DNA from: CAYNLK01 sp964398055
Lineage (GTDB): Bacteria; Chloroflexota; Anaerolineae; 4572-78; J111
NCBI GenBank assembly: GCA_964398055.1
Contig: CAYNLK010000018.1
Coordinates: 1 to 64,000 of the forward strand
DNA: 64,000 nucleotides
Reading direction: 5' to 3'
Part shown: positions 51,641 to 59,886 of the stretch, piece by piece
How the letters are laid out: each line of letters opens with the position of its first letter
Position numbering within the stretch: the stretch's first letter is position 1
The notes under the pieces: model-generated
What the model was told of the DNA's origin: nothing
Database searches by the model: none
The model's input: only the letters and a program-made list of their open reading frames with translations
Translations under genes and position numbers: made by a program

Positions 51641-52000
51641 ATGTCAGTTTTAAGTGCTAAGGTTAATTTTGCCCACTCACTGGCCAGGATGGGTTTCCGG
51701 GCGCAACGGGTCGTCAACAAAATCAACCCGGCGACTGCTGAAATAGAGTTGGACCTTAACGAACTGTGGCAGTTAACGGGCGATAATCGCTGGCGGGCCA
51801 TTGTCTGCCTGCAAGGAGAGATTTGGGTAACGCAGCCGCACGACTTGAATGATTATTTACTGACCGAAGGCGAAATGCTGCTCATCACCCAACCCGGTAC
51901 AGTGGTGATCCAGGCCCGGGAACCATCTCGTTTTCAAATTACACCATCGTTAGCTATTTCCGCCTGCGTCGCCGATTTTGCCCGGGCGATTTTTTCATAA
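51641..52000 (+). CDS. DUF2917-like small protein
   Basis: A 119-residue protein with LDLNELWQLTGDNRWRAIVCLQGEIWVTQPHDLNDYLLTEGEMLLITQPGTVVIQA, the compact beta pattern of DUF2917 proteins (cupin-like size; function unknown). ATG 51641 is chosen because GGGGGTG precedes it and the frame upstream translates a repeat array. The 3' end overlaps the end of cobD on the other strand by 67 bp, an unusually long convergent overlap. It is divergent from the MocR regulator, which may control it. Confidence 0.6.
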   Translation: MSVLSAKVNFAHSLARMGFRAQRVVNKINPATAEIELDLNELWQLTGDNRWRAIVCLQGEIWVTQPHDLNDYLLTEGEMLLITQPGTVVIQAREPSRFQITPSLAISACVADFARAIFS

Positions 52001-53043
52001 CAAGAAGGTTTGATTGCTCGGATCAGAGTTAGCGCAATTAGCAAGATAACATTCAACCCGAGACAGATATCGGCCACCCGGAGGGCGCGCCTGATGGCGG
52101 CGGCATTCGCGGCTGCCGATCCTCCAGCCAGTTCGTAAACATCTCGCTTGCTCAGGGTCACACCCAGAGCGCCGGCCATGGCGCTCATGGTCCAGCCGGC
52201 GTTGAGGCTGGCGGTGCGACTGTGCTGGGCCAGCATCGTCCGGGCGGCGTTCCTTCCATCCTCACCAGCCAGCCAGGCCGCGACGACCAGCAGCCAGCCG
52301 GTTATACGGGCCGGCAGCCAGTTCAGCCCGTCGTCCAGCCGGGCCGGAAACTTCCCTAACTGTTCGAATTCAGTGGTGCGGTAGCCCCACATCGCATCGG
52401 CCGTGTTGACAAAACGATAGACCCAGGCTGCCGGCAACCCGCCGATGGCATAGGCTAGCAGCGGCGCGGTCAGGCTGTCGGTTAGATTCTCGGCCAACGA
52501 CTCGATGGCCGCGCCGGCCACTTCGGCTGCGCTCAACTGGCCGGTGTCCCGGCTAACCAGGTGCCAACTCAGCAAGCGCCGGCCTTTGCTCAAGTCGTCG
52601 GCTGCCAGCGCCCGGCCCACCTCGCTGACCGCCCGGCGCAGGTTGCGGTAGGCGAACACCGGCTTGAGGAGGAAAGGATGAATGATGAATGGTGAATAGT
52701 GAATGGTGAATGGTGAATGGTGAATGGTTGCGCTGGAACGCATACTTGCCCCGGCTCCGATGGGCAACGCCAGGGGTGCAGGTGTGGCGAATTGCAACTT
52801 GCAACTTGTAACTTGTAATTTGTAATTTGTCCTTTTCTCGAATTTCCAGAACGGAAGAGCAAACAGGGCCATGCCGACCAGAGTCCAGCCTGCGCCAAAC
52901 CAGAAGCGACGGCGACGCGGGGCCAGCCGGCGGCCCCAAGATAGCCAGCGGCCCATGAGCAACAACGGATGAAAACGATTCGGCGGATCACCCCAGGCCA
53001 GGTCCAACAGCAGGGCGAGTAGGATGATGATGAGTCGAGTCAT
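51934..53043 (-). CDS. cobD: Adenosylcobinamide-phosphate synthase with two in-frame repeat inserts
   Basis: A 369-residue CobD/CbiB membrane protein. It begins with LLALLLDLAWGDPPNRFHPLLLMGRWL, then RLLSWHLVSRDTGQLSAAEVAGAAIESLAENLTDSLTAPLLAYAIGG, NTADAMWGYRTTEFEQLGKFPARLDDGLNWLPARITG, all diagnostic. It joins aminopropanol phosphate to cobyric acid. Between the first TM and FAYRNLRRAVSEVG, residues about 71-84 and 106-122 translate two 7-bp repeat arrays, giving heptapeptide periods (KLQVTSC, HHSPFTI, HYSPFII). They lie where a hydrophobic segment is expected, so folding may be altered. It is the last gene of the riboswitch operon. Confidence 0.88.
   Translation of the reverse strand: MTRLIIILLALLLDLAWGDPPNRFHPLLLMGRWLSWGRRLAPRRRRFWFGAGWTLVGMALFALPFWKFEKRTNYKLQVTSCKLQFATPAPLALPIGAGASMRSSATIHHSPFTIHYSPFIIHPFLLKPVFAYRNLRRAVSEVGRALAADDLSKGRRLLSWHLVSRDTGQLSAAEVAGAAIESLAENLTDSLTAPLLAYAIGGLPAAWVYRFVNTADAMWGYRTTEFEQLGKFPARLDDGLNWLPARITGWLLVVAAWLAGEDGRNAARTMLAQHSRTASLNAGWTMSAMAGALGVTLSKRDVYELAGGSAAANAAAIRRALRVADICLGLNVILLIALTLIRAIKPSCYEKIARAKSATQAEIANDGVI
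52677..52725. repeat. 7-bp-period array inside cobD (GGTGAAT units)
   Basis: Seven units GATGAAT, GGTGAAT or AGTGAAT in perfect phase. They are read in frame on the minus strand as a His/Ser/Pro/Phe-rich heptapeptide repeat. Confidence 0.9.
52791..52832. repeat. 7-bp-period array inside cobD (CTTGTAA units)
   Basis: Six units ATTGCAA, CTTGCAA, CTTGTAA (twice), TTTGTAA and TTTGTCC in phase. On the minus strand they encode alternating Tyr/Lys/Leu/Gln residues. Confidence 0.9.
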
Positions 53044-53054
53044 ATTAGAACCTC

Positions 53055-53117
53055 GTGGGGCGTGAAGCGTAAAATTCGCTCCTCACTCTCTGCTCTTCGC
53101 TCCCCACTCTCCGCACC
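53055..53117. repeat. 7-bp-period array in the cobQ-cobD gap
   Basis: Nine units in phase. It changes from GTGGGGC, GTGAAGC and GTAAAAT to TCGCTCC, TCACTCT and CCACTCT. It fills nearly all of the 74 bp between cobQ and cobD and ends at the cobQ stop codon. Confidence 0.8.
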
Positions 53118-54623
53118 CTATCCCCAAATAATCCGGCGCAGCATCGCCATATCCAAATGCGCCTCCACATGGTCGGCCAGCCGGTTGTAGGCCGCTTCCC
53201 GATCAAACCTTTGGCCGGCCGCCTGCCAGCCCAGGCTGCGCAGCCAGGCGTGGCGCAGGCTGTCGTTGTCAAAGAGGCCGTGGAGATAGGTGCCCCAGAT
53301 GCGTCCATCGGCGGTTACGGCGCCGTCAAAGTGGGAACTGATCCGGCACAACCAGTCATTAGAATCACCAGTGAGCCGGCTGCGGCCCATATGAATCTCA
53401 TAGCCCCGGATGGGTGTGCCGGCCAAATCGGCAAACGGACCCGCCCCCGCTTGCAGCGTAGCCTGTACCTGGACCGTCTGCTTGTCGCCGGCAAAAATCG
53501 TTTCGATGGGCAGAAGTCCCAACCCAGAGGCCCGCGTGCCGGCTTCGGCCTCGATCCCATCGGGATCGGACAGCGATTGGCCGAGCAGTTGGTAGCCACC
53601 GCAAATGCCCACCACCGGGGTCTGCCGCCGGGCCAGGTCAATGATGGCTTCAGCCAGCCCGCTGGCCCGTAGCCAGGCCAGGTCGTCGAGGGTCATTTTG
53701 CTGCCGGGCAGGATGATGGCTGCCGGTTGGCCCAACTCGTCCACTCGCTCGACGTAGCGCACCCGTACCCCCGGCTCGGCCGCCAGCGGGTCGAAATCAT
53801 CAAAGTTGGAGGTGCGCGGCAGCCGGATAACGGCGATATCCACACTGGCCGCCCTTTCGGTCCGGCTCGCCTGCTTCCCTAACTCCCGGCGTTCATCGAG
53901 CGCGACCGAGTCCTCGGCGGCGATCCCGATATCAGGCAGGTAGGGGATAACCCCCAAGGTCGGGGTGTTGTAGGCTCGTTCCTGGAGCATCTGCAAACCG
54001 TTGCCCAGAAGTGACACGTCGCCGCGAAATTTGTTGATGACAAAGGCTTTGACCAGGGCCCGTTCATCCGGCTCCAGCAGCAGCATGGTTCCGGCCAATG
54101 CGGCAAAGACGCCGCCCCGGTCGATGTCGCCCACCAGCAGCACCGGCGAGCTGGCATATTGGGCTACCCGCATATTGACCACATCGCCCTCTTTCAGGTT
54201 GATTTCGGCCGGGCTGCCGGCGCCTTCCATAATTACCAGGTCATTTCTATCACACAGCCGGTTCAGGGCAGCGGTGATGTGCGGCCACAATACCTGCTTG
54301 AGACTGAGCCAGTTGTCGGCCTCGATGTGGGTGTAGGCCCGGCCGTTGAGCACCACCTGGCTGCGGCGATGCCCCTCCGGTTTGAGCAGCACCGGGTTCA
54401 TATCGACGTGGGGCGGCACCCCGGCGGCTTCGGCCTGGGCGATGGTCGCCCGCCCAATTTCGTGCCCTTCTGGGGTCACTCCGGCATTCAGGGCCATATT
54501 CTGGGCTTTGAAGGGGGCTACCCGGTAGCCCTGCCGGGCAAAGATGCGGCATAGGGCCGTCACCAGAATCGACTTGCCGGCGTTGGAGTGCGTACCCAGG
54601 ATCATCACGGTTTTGGCGCTCAT
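53118..54623 (-). CDS. cobQ: Cobyric acid synthase
   Basis: A 501-residue CobQ/CbiP. The N-terminal ATP site is VMILGTHSNAGKSILVTALCR, followed by PFKAQNMALNAGVTPEGHEIGRATIAQAEAAGV and VDMNPVLLKPEG. The C-terminal glutamine amidotransferase has the nucleophile Cys in VVGICGGYQLLGQSL (near 332) and the His in GTYLHGLFDN (near 460). It amidates four side chains of adenosyl-cobyrinate a,c-diamide. ATG overlaps the stop of pduX (ATGA), so they are coupled. Confidence 0.95.
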   Translation of the reverse strand: MSAKTVMILGTHSNAGKSILVTALCRIFARQGYRVAPFKAQNMALNAGVTPEGHEIGRATIAQAEAAGVPPHVDMNPVLLKPEGHRRSQVVLNGRAYTHIEADNWLSLKQVLWPHITAALNRLCDRNDLVIMEGAGSPAEINLKEGDVVNMRVAQYASSPVLLVGDIDRGGVFAALAGTMLLLEPDERALVKAFVINKFRGDVSLLGNGLQMLQERAYNTPTLGVIPYLPDIGIAAEDSVALDERRELGKQASRTERAASVDIAVIRLPRTSNFDDFDPLAAEPGVRVRYVERVDELGQPAAIILPGSKMTLDDLAWLRASGLAEAIIDLARRQTPVVGICGGYQLLGQSLSDPDGIEAEAGTRASGLGLLPIETIFAGDKQTVQVQATLQAGAGPFADLAGTPIRGYEIHMGRSRLTGDSNDWLCRISSHFDGAVTADGRIWGTYLHGLFDNDSLRHAWLRSLGWQAAGQRFDREAAYNRLADHVEAHLDMAMLRRIIWG

Positions 54624-55549
54624 AGGACGGAACTAACCTCCAGGGCCTGAGAGCAAGGCTGATGGTCAACCCGATAGCTGCCCTGGGTCAGGCGGGTCGG
54701 CCAGAGCCGGCCGGTGAAACGGCTTGACAGCCAACGAGCATAACCGGCCAGTTCGGTTTGGGCCGGGTATAACAAGCCGACGACGCTGCCGCTATGCGCC
54801 CGCACCAGGCCGGCCGCGCCGGTTTCAGTCGCCCACCTGGCGGCCGGTTCGATCAGTGGGTTGGGGTTGATGGCCTGGTAACTCAGCGCGCTCAGCGTAG
54901 CCGCCGCGCCGATGGCTTCGGCCTCCCGGTTCCTCACCCCCTGCTCTAACCAGGCCAGGGCCGTCTGCGTGGTCGGGGCCAAGCGGCGCACCGCGCTTAG
55001 ATCAAGCCGGGCATTGTAGCTGAGGGTATCGATGGCCGGCCCGGCGTCAAGCAGCAGCAGCGGCAGCGCCGGCACCGGACCCAACTCCCGGTAGCGGGCG
55101 CTGCCCCGGTAAGCCAGCATGGTCAGGCTGGCGAACATGGTGCTGTCGGATGGCTCAACCTGGCAGGCCAGGCGAGCCAGCTCGGCTGGGGGGATGATGG
55201 AACCAAGCGCCAGCGCCACGCCGACCATCGCCCCAATGATGTCGGCGGTGCTGGAGGCCAGGCCGCGGCCCCGGTCGAGCTGGCTGCGCGGCCGGATCAG
55301 CGCGCCCAGGTCAGGGCGTCCCAGGTAGTTCAAAGCCAGCCGGGCGGCCTGGTGGAGTTTGCTATAGTCATTGGCGTGATCCAAGATGACGATACCCGCG
55401 CCCGAATAAAGCTCAACGGTAATTTGACTGTAGAGCTTAATCGGGCAGGAGACCAGCACCGGCTCGTCCCACTCGGCTGACCAGCCCTGGACCAGTTCTC
55501 CGCAGGTGCCGGGTACCGCAACGGTCACGGCTGTAAAGTTTGGCTGCAT
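54620..55549 (-). CDS. pduX: GHMP kinase, PduX-like L-threonine kinase
   Basis: A 309-residue GHMP kinase. The N-terminal PGTCGELVQG is the PduX signature, followed by LDRGRGLASSTADIIGAM (the ATP-binding glycine/serine loop) and a C-terminal GLVRAHSGSVVGLLY. PduX makes L-threonine phosphate, which is decarboxylated to the aminopropanol-phosphate arm used by CobD. The position between cobT and cobQ fits. ATG 55549 is used; a GTG 21 bp earlier would overlap the cobT stop. No threonine-phosphate decarboxylase was seen in the window. Confidence 0.85.
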   Translation of the reverse strand: MQPNFTAVTVAVPGTCGELVQGWSAEWDEPVLVSCPIKLYSQITVELYSGAGIVILDHANDYSKLHQAARLALNYLGRPDLGALIRPRSQLDRGRGLASSTADIIGAMVGVALALGSIIPPAELARLACQVEPSDSTMFASLTMLAYRGSARYRELGPVPALPLLLLDAGPAIDTLSYNARLDLSAVRRLAPTTQTALAWLEQGVRNREAEAIGAAATLSALSYQAINPNPLIEPAARWATETGAAGLVRAHSGSVVGLLYPAQTELAGYARWLSSRFTGRLWPTRLTQGSYRVDHQPCSQALEVSSVL

Positions 55550-55566
55550 AGGCCGCCCATCCCTAC

Positions 55567-56619
55567 TCACTCCAATTTGCCGCTGACGCTGGCCTCGGCA
55601 AAGGTGGCCATTTCATTCAGGATGGCCACCGCCGCGGCGACCACCGGCATCGCCAAGGCGGAGCCGGTGCCTTCGCCCAGGCGCAAATCCAGCTTGAAGA
55701 TTGGCTCCAAACCCAGGTATTCCTGCATGATGCGATGGCCTGGCTCCACCGAGCGATGGGCGGCGATCATATAGCCTTTGCTCGCCGACGATAGACCGGC
55801 GGCAATCAACGCCCCGGCCGTGGATATAAAGCCATCAACCAGCACCGGAATGCGCCGCGCCGCGGCTGCCAGAATGATACCGGCAATAGCCCCAATCTCA
55901 AAACCGCCGACCTTGGCCAGCACATCCAGGGCATCGCCGGGGTCCGGCTGGTTGAGGGCGATGGCTTTTTCGATCACCTCGACCTTGTGACGCAGGGTGG
56001 CCCCATCAACGCCGGTGCCGCGCCCGGTGACCTCGGCCACACTGGCCCCGGTCATCACCGCGCAGATGGCGCTGGAGGGCGTGGTGTTGCCGATACCCAT
56101 ATCGCCGGTGCCGACCAGCTCCAGTCCCCGGTCGTACTCCCGGCTGAGGGCGACGATCCCGGCTTCAATGGCCTCGACGGCCTGTTCCCGGCTCATCGCC
56201 GGCCCCTGGGCAAAATTGGCCGTACCGAAGCCAACTTTGCCCTTGATCAAGTCCTGATGAACTGGCAGGTTCGCGGCCACCCCGGCGTCCAGCACCACCA
56301 CCCGCGCCCCGGCCTGGCGAGCCAAAACATTGATGGCCGCGCCACCGTTGAGAAAATTGAGTACCATCTGGGGAGTCACTTCTGAGGGGTAGGCGCTGAC
56401 GCCTTCGGCGGTAATGCCGTGGTCGCCGGCGGCGACAATGATGGCTCGTTCGACCAGCGGCGGCTTGAGTTGGCCGGTAATGCCGGCCACCTGAATCGAT
56501 AGCTCTTCCAGCCGGCCCAGCGCGCCGGCCGGTTTGATCAACTGGGCCTGCCGGGCCTGGGCAGCCGCCATCGCCTCCTGGTTGAGGGGGGAAATGGTTT
56601 TGAGAGTTTGCTCTAGCAT
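55567..56619 (-). CDS. cobT: Nicotinate-nucleotide-dimethylbenzimidazole phosphoribosyltransferase
   Basis: A 350-residue CobT: KPAGALGRLEELSIQVAGI, AGDHGITAEGVSAYPSEVTPQMVLNFLNGGAAINVLARQAG, TGDMGIGNTTPSSAI and a C-terminal LDLRLGEGTGSALAMP with the catalytic Glu. It activates the lower-ligand base by forming its riboside phosphate. ATG 56619 has AAAGGAT just upstream. About 160 bp separate it from btuD, part of which is a 7-bp repeat array. It is still in the same direction and probably the same operon. Confidence 0.95.
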   Translation of the reverse strand: MLEQTLKTISPLNQEAMAAAQARQAQLIKPAGALGRLEELSIQVAGITGQLKPPLVERAIIVAAGDHGITAEGVSAYPSEVTPQMVLNFLNGGAAINVLARQAGARVVVLDAGVAANLPVHQDLIKGKVGFGTANFAQGPAMSREQAVEAIEAGIVALSREYDRGLELVGTGDMGIGNTTPSSAICAVMTGASVAEVTGRGTGVDGATLRHKVEVIEKAIALNQPDPGDALDVLAKVGGFEIGAIAGIILAAAARRIPVLVDGFISTAGALIAAGLSSASKGYMIAAHRSVEPGHRIMQEYLGLEPIFKLDLRLGEGTGSALAMPVVAAAVAILNEMATFAEASVSGKLE

Positions 56620-56735
56620 GATGTTATCCTTTCGTGTTATCACGGACAAAGTCGTGATGATATTGAGTTAAACCGGTTAAAATTTTGCCGCCAAAATCCG
56701 TGAAACGTGAGGCTGCCCGAGGCGAAATCACTGTG

Positions 56736-56777
56736 TTTCACGCTGCACGTTTTACGCTCCACGCTTCACGCTTTACA
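56736..56777. repeat. 7-bp-period array between btuD and cobT (NNNCACG units)
   Basis: Six units (TTTCACG, CTGCACG, TTTTACG, CTCCACG, CTTCACG, CTTTACA) in phase. Weaker units occur near 56699. It lies just after the btuD stop codon on the minus-strand message. The units resemble the array inside the YfhO-like gene. Confidence 0.8.
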
Positions 56778-56782
56778 ACGAA

Positions 56783-57601
56783 CTACCTTCCCCCATTGAG
56801 GGGCGGCGATTGGACCGTTAAGGCCCAATGGCCCAGTGGATCACGATACAGGTGGGTTTCAATCCCAAAAACAGTTCTGAGGTGATTGACGTCTAAAACT
56901 TCGGCGGGTGGGCCGGCTCGCCAGATTTGGCCGTGATGAAGCAGGATCAGGCGATCACAGTAACGGGCCGCCAGCTCCAGGTTGTGGATGGCCAACAGGA
57001 TGGCCAGGTGAGCGCTATGGGCTAAATCTCGGACCAGGGCCAGTACTTGGTGCTGGTGGTTGATATCCAGATTGGCAATTGGCTCATCCAAGAGGAGGAC
57101 GCTCGGCTCCTGGGCCAGGGCCCGGGCAATCAAGACGCGCTGCTGTTCACCGCCAGACAGGGTATTGACCGGCCGGCGGCGCAGTGGTTGTAGTTCCAGG
57201 CGAATCAGCGCCTGTTCGACAATGGCCGCATCACAGCTGTTCAGCGGCGACAACCAATGGCGGTGCGGAAAGCGACCCATCCGGACCACCTGTTCTACCG
57301 TGTAAGGCCAGGCCATCGCTGCGGTTTGGGGCACCCGGCCGATTTGTTGGGCCACCTGCCGGGCCGAAAGCTGCCAGATATCCCGGCCTTTGAGTAAAAC
57401 TCGGCCGGCTTGAGGGCGTAGCAAGCGGCTGAGGGCGCGCAGCAGCGTTGTTTTACCAGCCCCATTCGGCCCAATCAAGGCAACCATCTCGCCCGGAGAC
57501 AGGCTCAAGTCGACCTGGCGCAACACGCTGTGCCGGCCGTTGATCAAATAACCACAGTTCAAGCCTTGTGCTTGCAAATAGGGTGAGTCGGGCTGATTCA
57601 T
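56783..57601 (-). CDS. btuD: ABC-transporter ATPase, BtuD/FecE type
   Basis: A 272-residue ATPase: Walker A ALIGPNGAGKTTLLRAL (near 40), Q-loop, signature LSGGEQQRVLIARALAQEP, Walker B SVLLLDEP and the switch His in LLAIHNLELA. The sequence matches importers for B12, iron-siderophore or haem. Downstream of a cobalamin riboswitch, with btuC and btuF, B12 uptake is by far the likeliest role. The start is 2 bp from the btuC stop. Confidence 0.9.
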   Translation of the reverse strand: MNQPDSPYLQAQGLNCGYLINGRHSVLRQVDLSLSPGEMVALIGPNGAGKTTLLRALSRLLRPQAGRVLLKGRDIWQLSARQVAQQIGRVPQTAAMAWPYTVEQVVRMGRFPHRHWLSPLNSCDAAIVEQALIRLELQPLRRRPVNTLSGGEQQRVLIARALAQEPSVLLLDEPIANLDINHQHQVLALVRDLAHSAHLAILLAIHNLELAARYCDRLILLHHGQIWRAGPPAEVLDVNHLRTVFGIETHLYRDPLGHWALTVQSPPLNGGR

Positions 57602-57602
57602 G

Positions 57603-58616
57603 TCAATAAAACATTTCTCGCCGGGCGCGTAACAGATATAAAAAGAAAGGCGCGCCCAACAGCGCGGTCAAAACGCCCACCGGCAGTTCCATAGGCGCCA
57701 GCAGGGTGCGGGCCGCAGTATCGGCCAGCACCAGCAGCAACGCGCCCAGTAAGGCGCTAGCCGGCAGCAGCCGGCCGTGCAGCGGTCCCCACAGCAGCCG
57801 GGCAATATGGGGGGCGATCAAACCGATAAAGCCAATAATACCGCTGCTGGCTACGGCCGCGGCCGTGGTCAGCGCCGCAAACACCACGATCAAAAAGCGC
57901 ACCTGCCGAACGGCTACACCCAGGCCCTGGGCCGTTTCCTCGCCAAAAGCCAATACATCCAGGGGCCGGGTTAGAATCGCCAGCCCGGCCAGGCCAGCAA
58001 CAACATAGGGTAAGGTTGCCCATAGATCGGGCCAACTCCGTCCGGCAAAACCGCCCAAAAGCCAGTAGAACACGTTGACCAGGTCGCTATTGGCAAAGAC
58101 CATCACCAGCGAGACCGCGGCCGTAAACATGTAACTGAGGGCCGTGCCGGCCAGCAGCAGGGCCAACGGGGTTGTTTGCCCACTCAACTCACTGATACCG
58201 TAGGCCAGGCCGACAGCCAGCAGCGCCCCGCCGAAGGCCGCCAGCGGCACCGGTCCAAAGCCCAGGAACATGGCTGTCCAGCCCAGGGTAATGGCCAGTG
58301 TCGCCCCCAGCGCCGCTCCACCCGAAGCACCAATCACAAAAGGATCGGCCAGGGGATTACGGAACAGCCCCTGGAAAGCCGCCCCGGCCGCGCCCAAACC
58401 GGCCCCGGTCACCGCAACCAACATCACCCGGGCCAGGCGAAAATCCCACACAATTGTGCGGGTAGATTGGCCGACCGCAGCCGGGTTGTTGAGCGCAGCC
58501 CACACCTCAGCCGGGCTAATGGCCACCGCCCCAATGCCCAGGCTGACAAAACCGACCACCAGGACAAATATGGCCAGAAGTAGGGCCGGCCAGGCGTACC
58601 ACAGGTAACGGCTCAT
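57603..58616 (-). CDS. btuC: ABC-transporter permease, BtuC/FecCD type
   Basis: A 337-residue permease with about ten membrane segments. Family motifs include RLARVMLVAVTGAGLGAAGAAFQGLFRNPLADPFVIGASGGAALGA near the N-terminus, GIIGFIGLIAPHIARLLWG near 255 and PVGVLTALLGAPFFLYLL at the end. ATG 58616 is chosen because the longer frame would overlap the btuF end. It forms the B12 channel with the BtuD ATPase. Confidence 0.93.
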   Translation of the reverse strand: MSRYLWYAWPALLLAIFVLVVGFVSLGIGAVAISPAEVWAALNNPAAVGQSTRTIVWDFRLARVMLVAVTGAGLGAAGAAFQGLFRNPLADPFVIGASGGAALGATLAITLGWTAMFLGFGPVPLAAFGGALLAVGLAYGISELSGQTTPLALLLAGTALSYMFTAAVSLVMVFANSDLVNVFYWLLGGFAGRSWPDLWATLPYVVAGLAGLAILTRPLDVLAFGEETAQGLGVAVRQVRFLIVVFAALTTAAAVASSGIIGFIGLIAPHIARLLWGPLHGRLLPASALLGALLLVLADTAARTLLAPMELPVGVLTALLGAPFFLYLLRARREMFY

Positions 58617-58629
58617 GGCTGGCCTGGCG

Positions 58630-59589
58630 CTAAAATAGGTCGGGATAGAGAGCACGGGCCATCTCTTCCAGCACGATGATCAAGCGGGGGCCGGGCCGGC
58701 TAACCATATCCTGATCCAGTAGATAGATGCGATTGTTCTGGACGGCCGCAATATCGGCCCACCCGGGCCGGTTCTTGATCTGCTCGGCTGCCAGGGCCTC
58801 AGCGTGGCTGGTTGGCCCCAAAATGACCGCCGGGTTGGCCTGCACAATGATTTCAGGGCTAACCTGGGGCCAATCCTCCTCTACGTCAGCAAAGATATTC
58901 TGGCCGCCGGCCAGGTCGATCATCTGGCCGATGAAGGTATGCGGTCCTGCGGTCATTAAAGGCTCATCCCAGACCTCGTAGAAAATGGTGGGCCGTTCGC
59001 TCGCCGGCACTGCGGCGATGTTGGCCTGCACCGCCTCGACCCGACGGCGCATATCGGCGATGATCACCTCGGCCTGAGCCGGGTGGCCGGTTATCTGCCC
59101 GACCAGTTGGAGATTGGCGTAAATATCCTCCAGCGTGGCCGGCTCCAGGGCGACAACCGTTAAGCCCGCGGCCGCCAGCACCGGGATAAGCTGCCGTTGT
59201 GAGCCGCTCGCCAGCACCAGATCAGGTTCCAGGGCCACCACCGCTTCGATACTGATCGATTGGATGGTGATGCCGCCGATTTGTTGGCGGTCCGTCGCTT
59301 CGGGCGGGTAGTTACAGTAGCTGGTTACCCCCACCACCTGCTCACCGGCGCCCACGGCAAACAGGATTTCGGTGTTGCTGGGTAATAAGGAGACAATCCG
59401 CTGCGGCCCGGTTTCAATCGTTACCCGGCGACCCAGATCATCGGTAACCGTGATGGGCCAGGCACTACCGGCCGGCACTGTTGGCGACGGCGCGGGCTGA
59501 GCAGTTGGCGCGCCAACCGGCCCACAACCGGCCATAACCAGGCCGGCCCATAGCATCAGACTGTACGCAAACCGTCTAAAAATAATCAT
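58630..59589 (-). CDS. btuF: Cobalamin-binding lipoprotein of the BtuF/FecB type
   Basis: A 319-residue type III binding protein. The signal peptide ends in LVMAGC (lipid Cys near 20), then a Pro/Ala/Thr linker, then TDDLGRRVTIETGPQRIVSLLPSNTEILFAVGAGEQVVGVTSYCNYPPEA. The characteristic LEPDLVLASGSQ and ILGPTSHAEA motifs follow. ATG 59589 is used; an upstream ATG at 59613 would lie inside the riboswitch terminator hairpin. It is the first gene of the riboswitch-controlled operon. Confidence 0.9.
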   Translation of the reverse strand: MIIFRRFAYSLMLWAGLVMAGCGPVGAPTAQPAPSPTVPAGSAWPITVTDDLGRRVTIETGPQRIVSLLPSNTEILFAVGAGEQVVGVTSYCNYPPEATDRQQIGGITIQSISIEAVVALEPDLVLASGSQRQLIPVLAAAGLTVVALEPATLEDIYANLQLVGQITGHPAQAEVIIADMRRRVEAVQANIAAVPASERPTIFYEVWDEPLMTAGPHTFIGQMIDLAGGQNIFADVEEDWPQVSPEIIVQANPAVILGPTSHAEALAAEQIKNRPGWADIAAVQNNRIYLLDQDMVSRPGPRLIIVLEEMARALYPDLF

Positions 59590-59601
59590 CACTAAAATAA
59601 A

Positions 59602-59625
59602 CAAGCCCGCCATTCAGCGGGCTTG
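59602..59625 (-). terminator. Riboswitch-linked intrinsic terminator
   Basis: A 9-bp stem (CAAGCCCGC with GCGGGCTTG) and a 6-nt loop, followed on the minus strand by TTTATTTTA. It lies between the cobalamin aptamer and btuF, where ligand binding is expected to favour termination. A second hairpin at 59627-59656 (GAGATGTAC / GTACATTATCTC) just before it may belong to the switching structure. Confidence 0.8.
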
Positions 59626-59626
59626 A

Positions 59627-59870
59627 GATAATGTACGGTAACGATGTACATCTCGGCCCCTATCACTCGTAGGCGGAAACGAGACAATTCAACGGTGGGT
59701 TTTCGGGCTTCAAGTCAATGAGCAATGAATAATGAACAATTATTGCTCATTGTTCATTGACTTGCTACCGTTGCGGGACAGCGCCGGATTGGCTATGCAG
59801 CATACCGGTCTTCCCCCACGCCGGAGCGTGCCCCAGACCATCGAGTCTGTGGGCGCCATTGAAGTCAATT
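59627..59870 (-). ncRNA. Cobalamin riboswitch controlling the btuFCD-cobT-pduX-cobQ-cobD operon
   Basis: Read on the minus strand, the conserved aptamer core is clear: GGGGAAGACCGGT (59804-59816), then CCGGCGCTGTCCCGCAACGGT (59767-59787). The B12 box AAGCCCGAAAACCCACCG lies at 59693-59710. P1 can form between TTCAATGG (59857-59864) and CCGTTGAA (59687-59694). The variable stem between core and B12 box is occupied by a heptamer-repeat palindrome. A terminator follows, so control is probably at transcription. Confidence 0.93.
59716..59764. repeat. Palindromic 7-bp-period array inside the cobalamin riboswitch
   Basis: Seven units in phase: CAATGAG, CAATGAA, TAATGAA, CAATTAT, TGCTCAT, TGTTCAT, TGACTTG. 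The two halves are complementary and form a long stem (11 bp, one mismatch, 6 bp, then weaker pairs). It sits exactly in the aptamer's variable stem region. Confidence 0.85.
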
Positions 59871-59886
59871 ATTTGATTGCGGTTAG

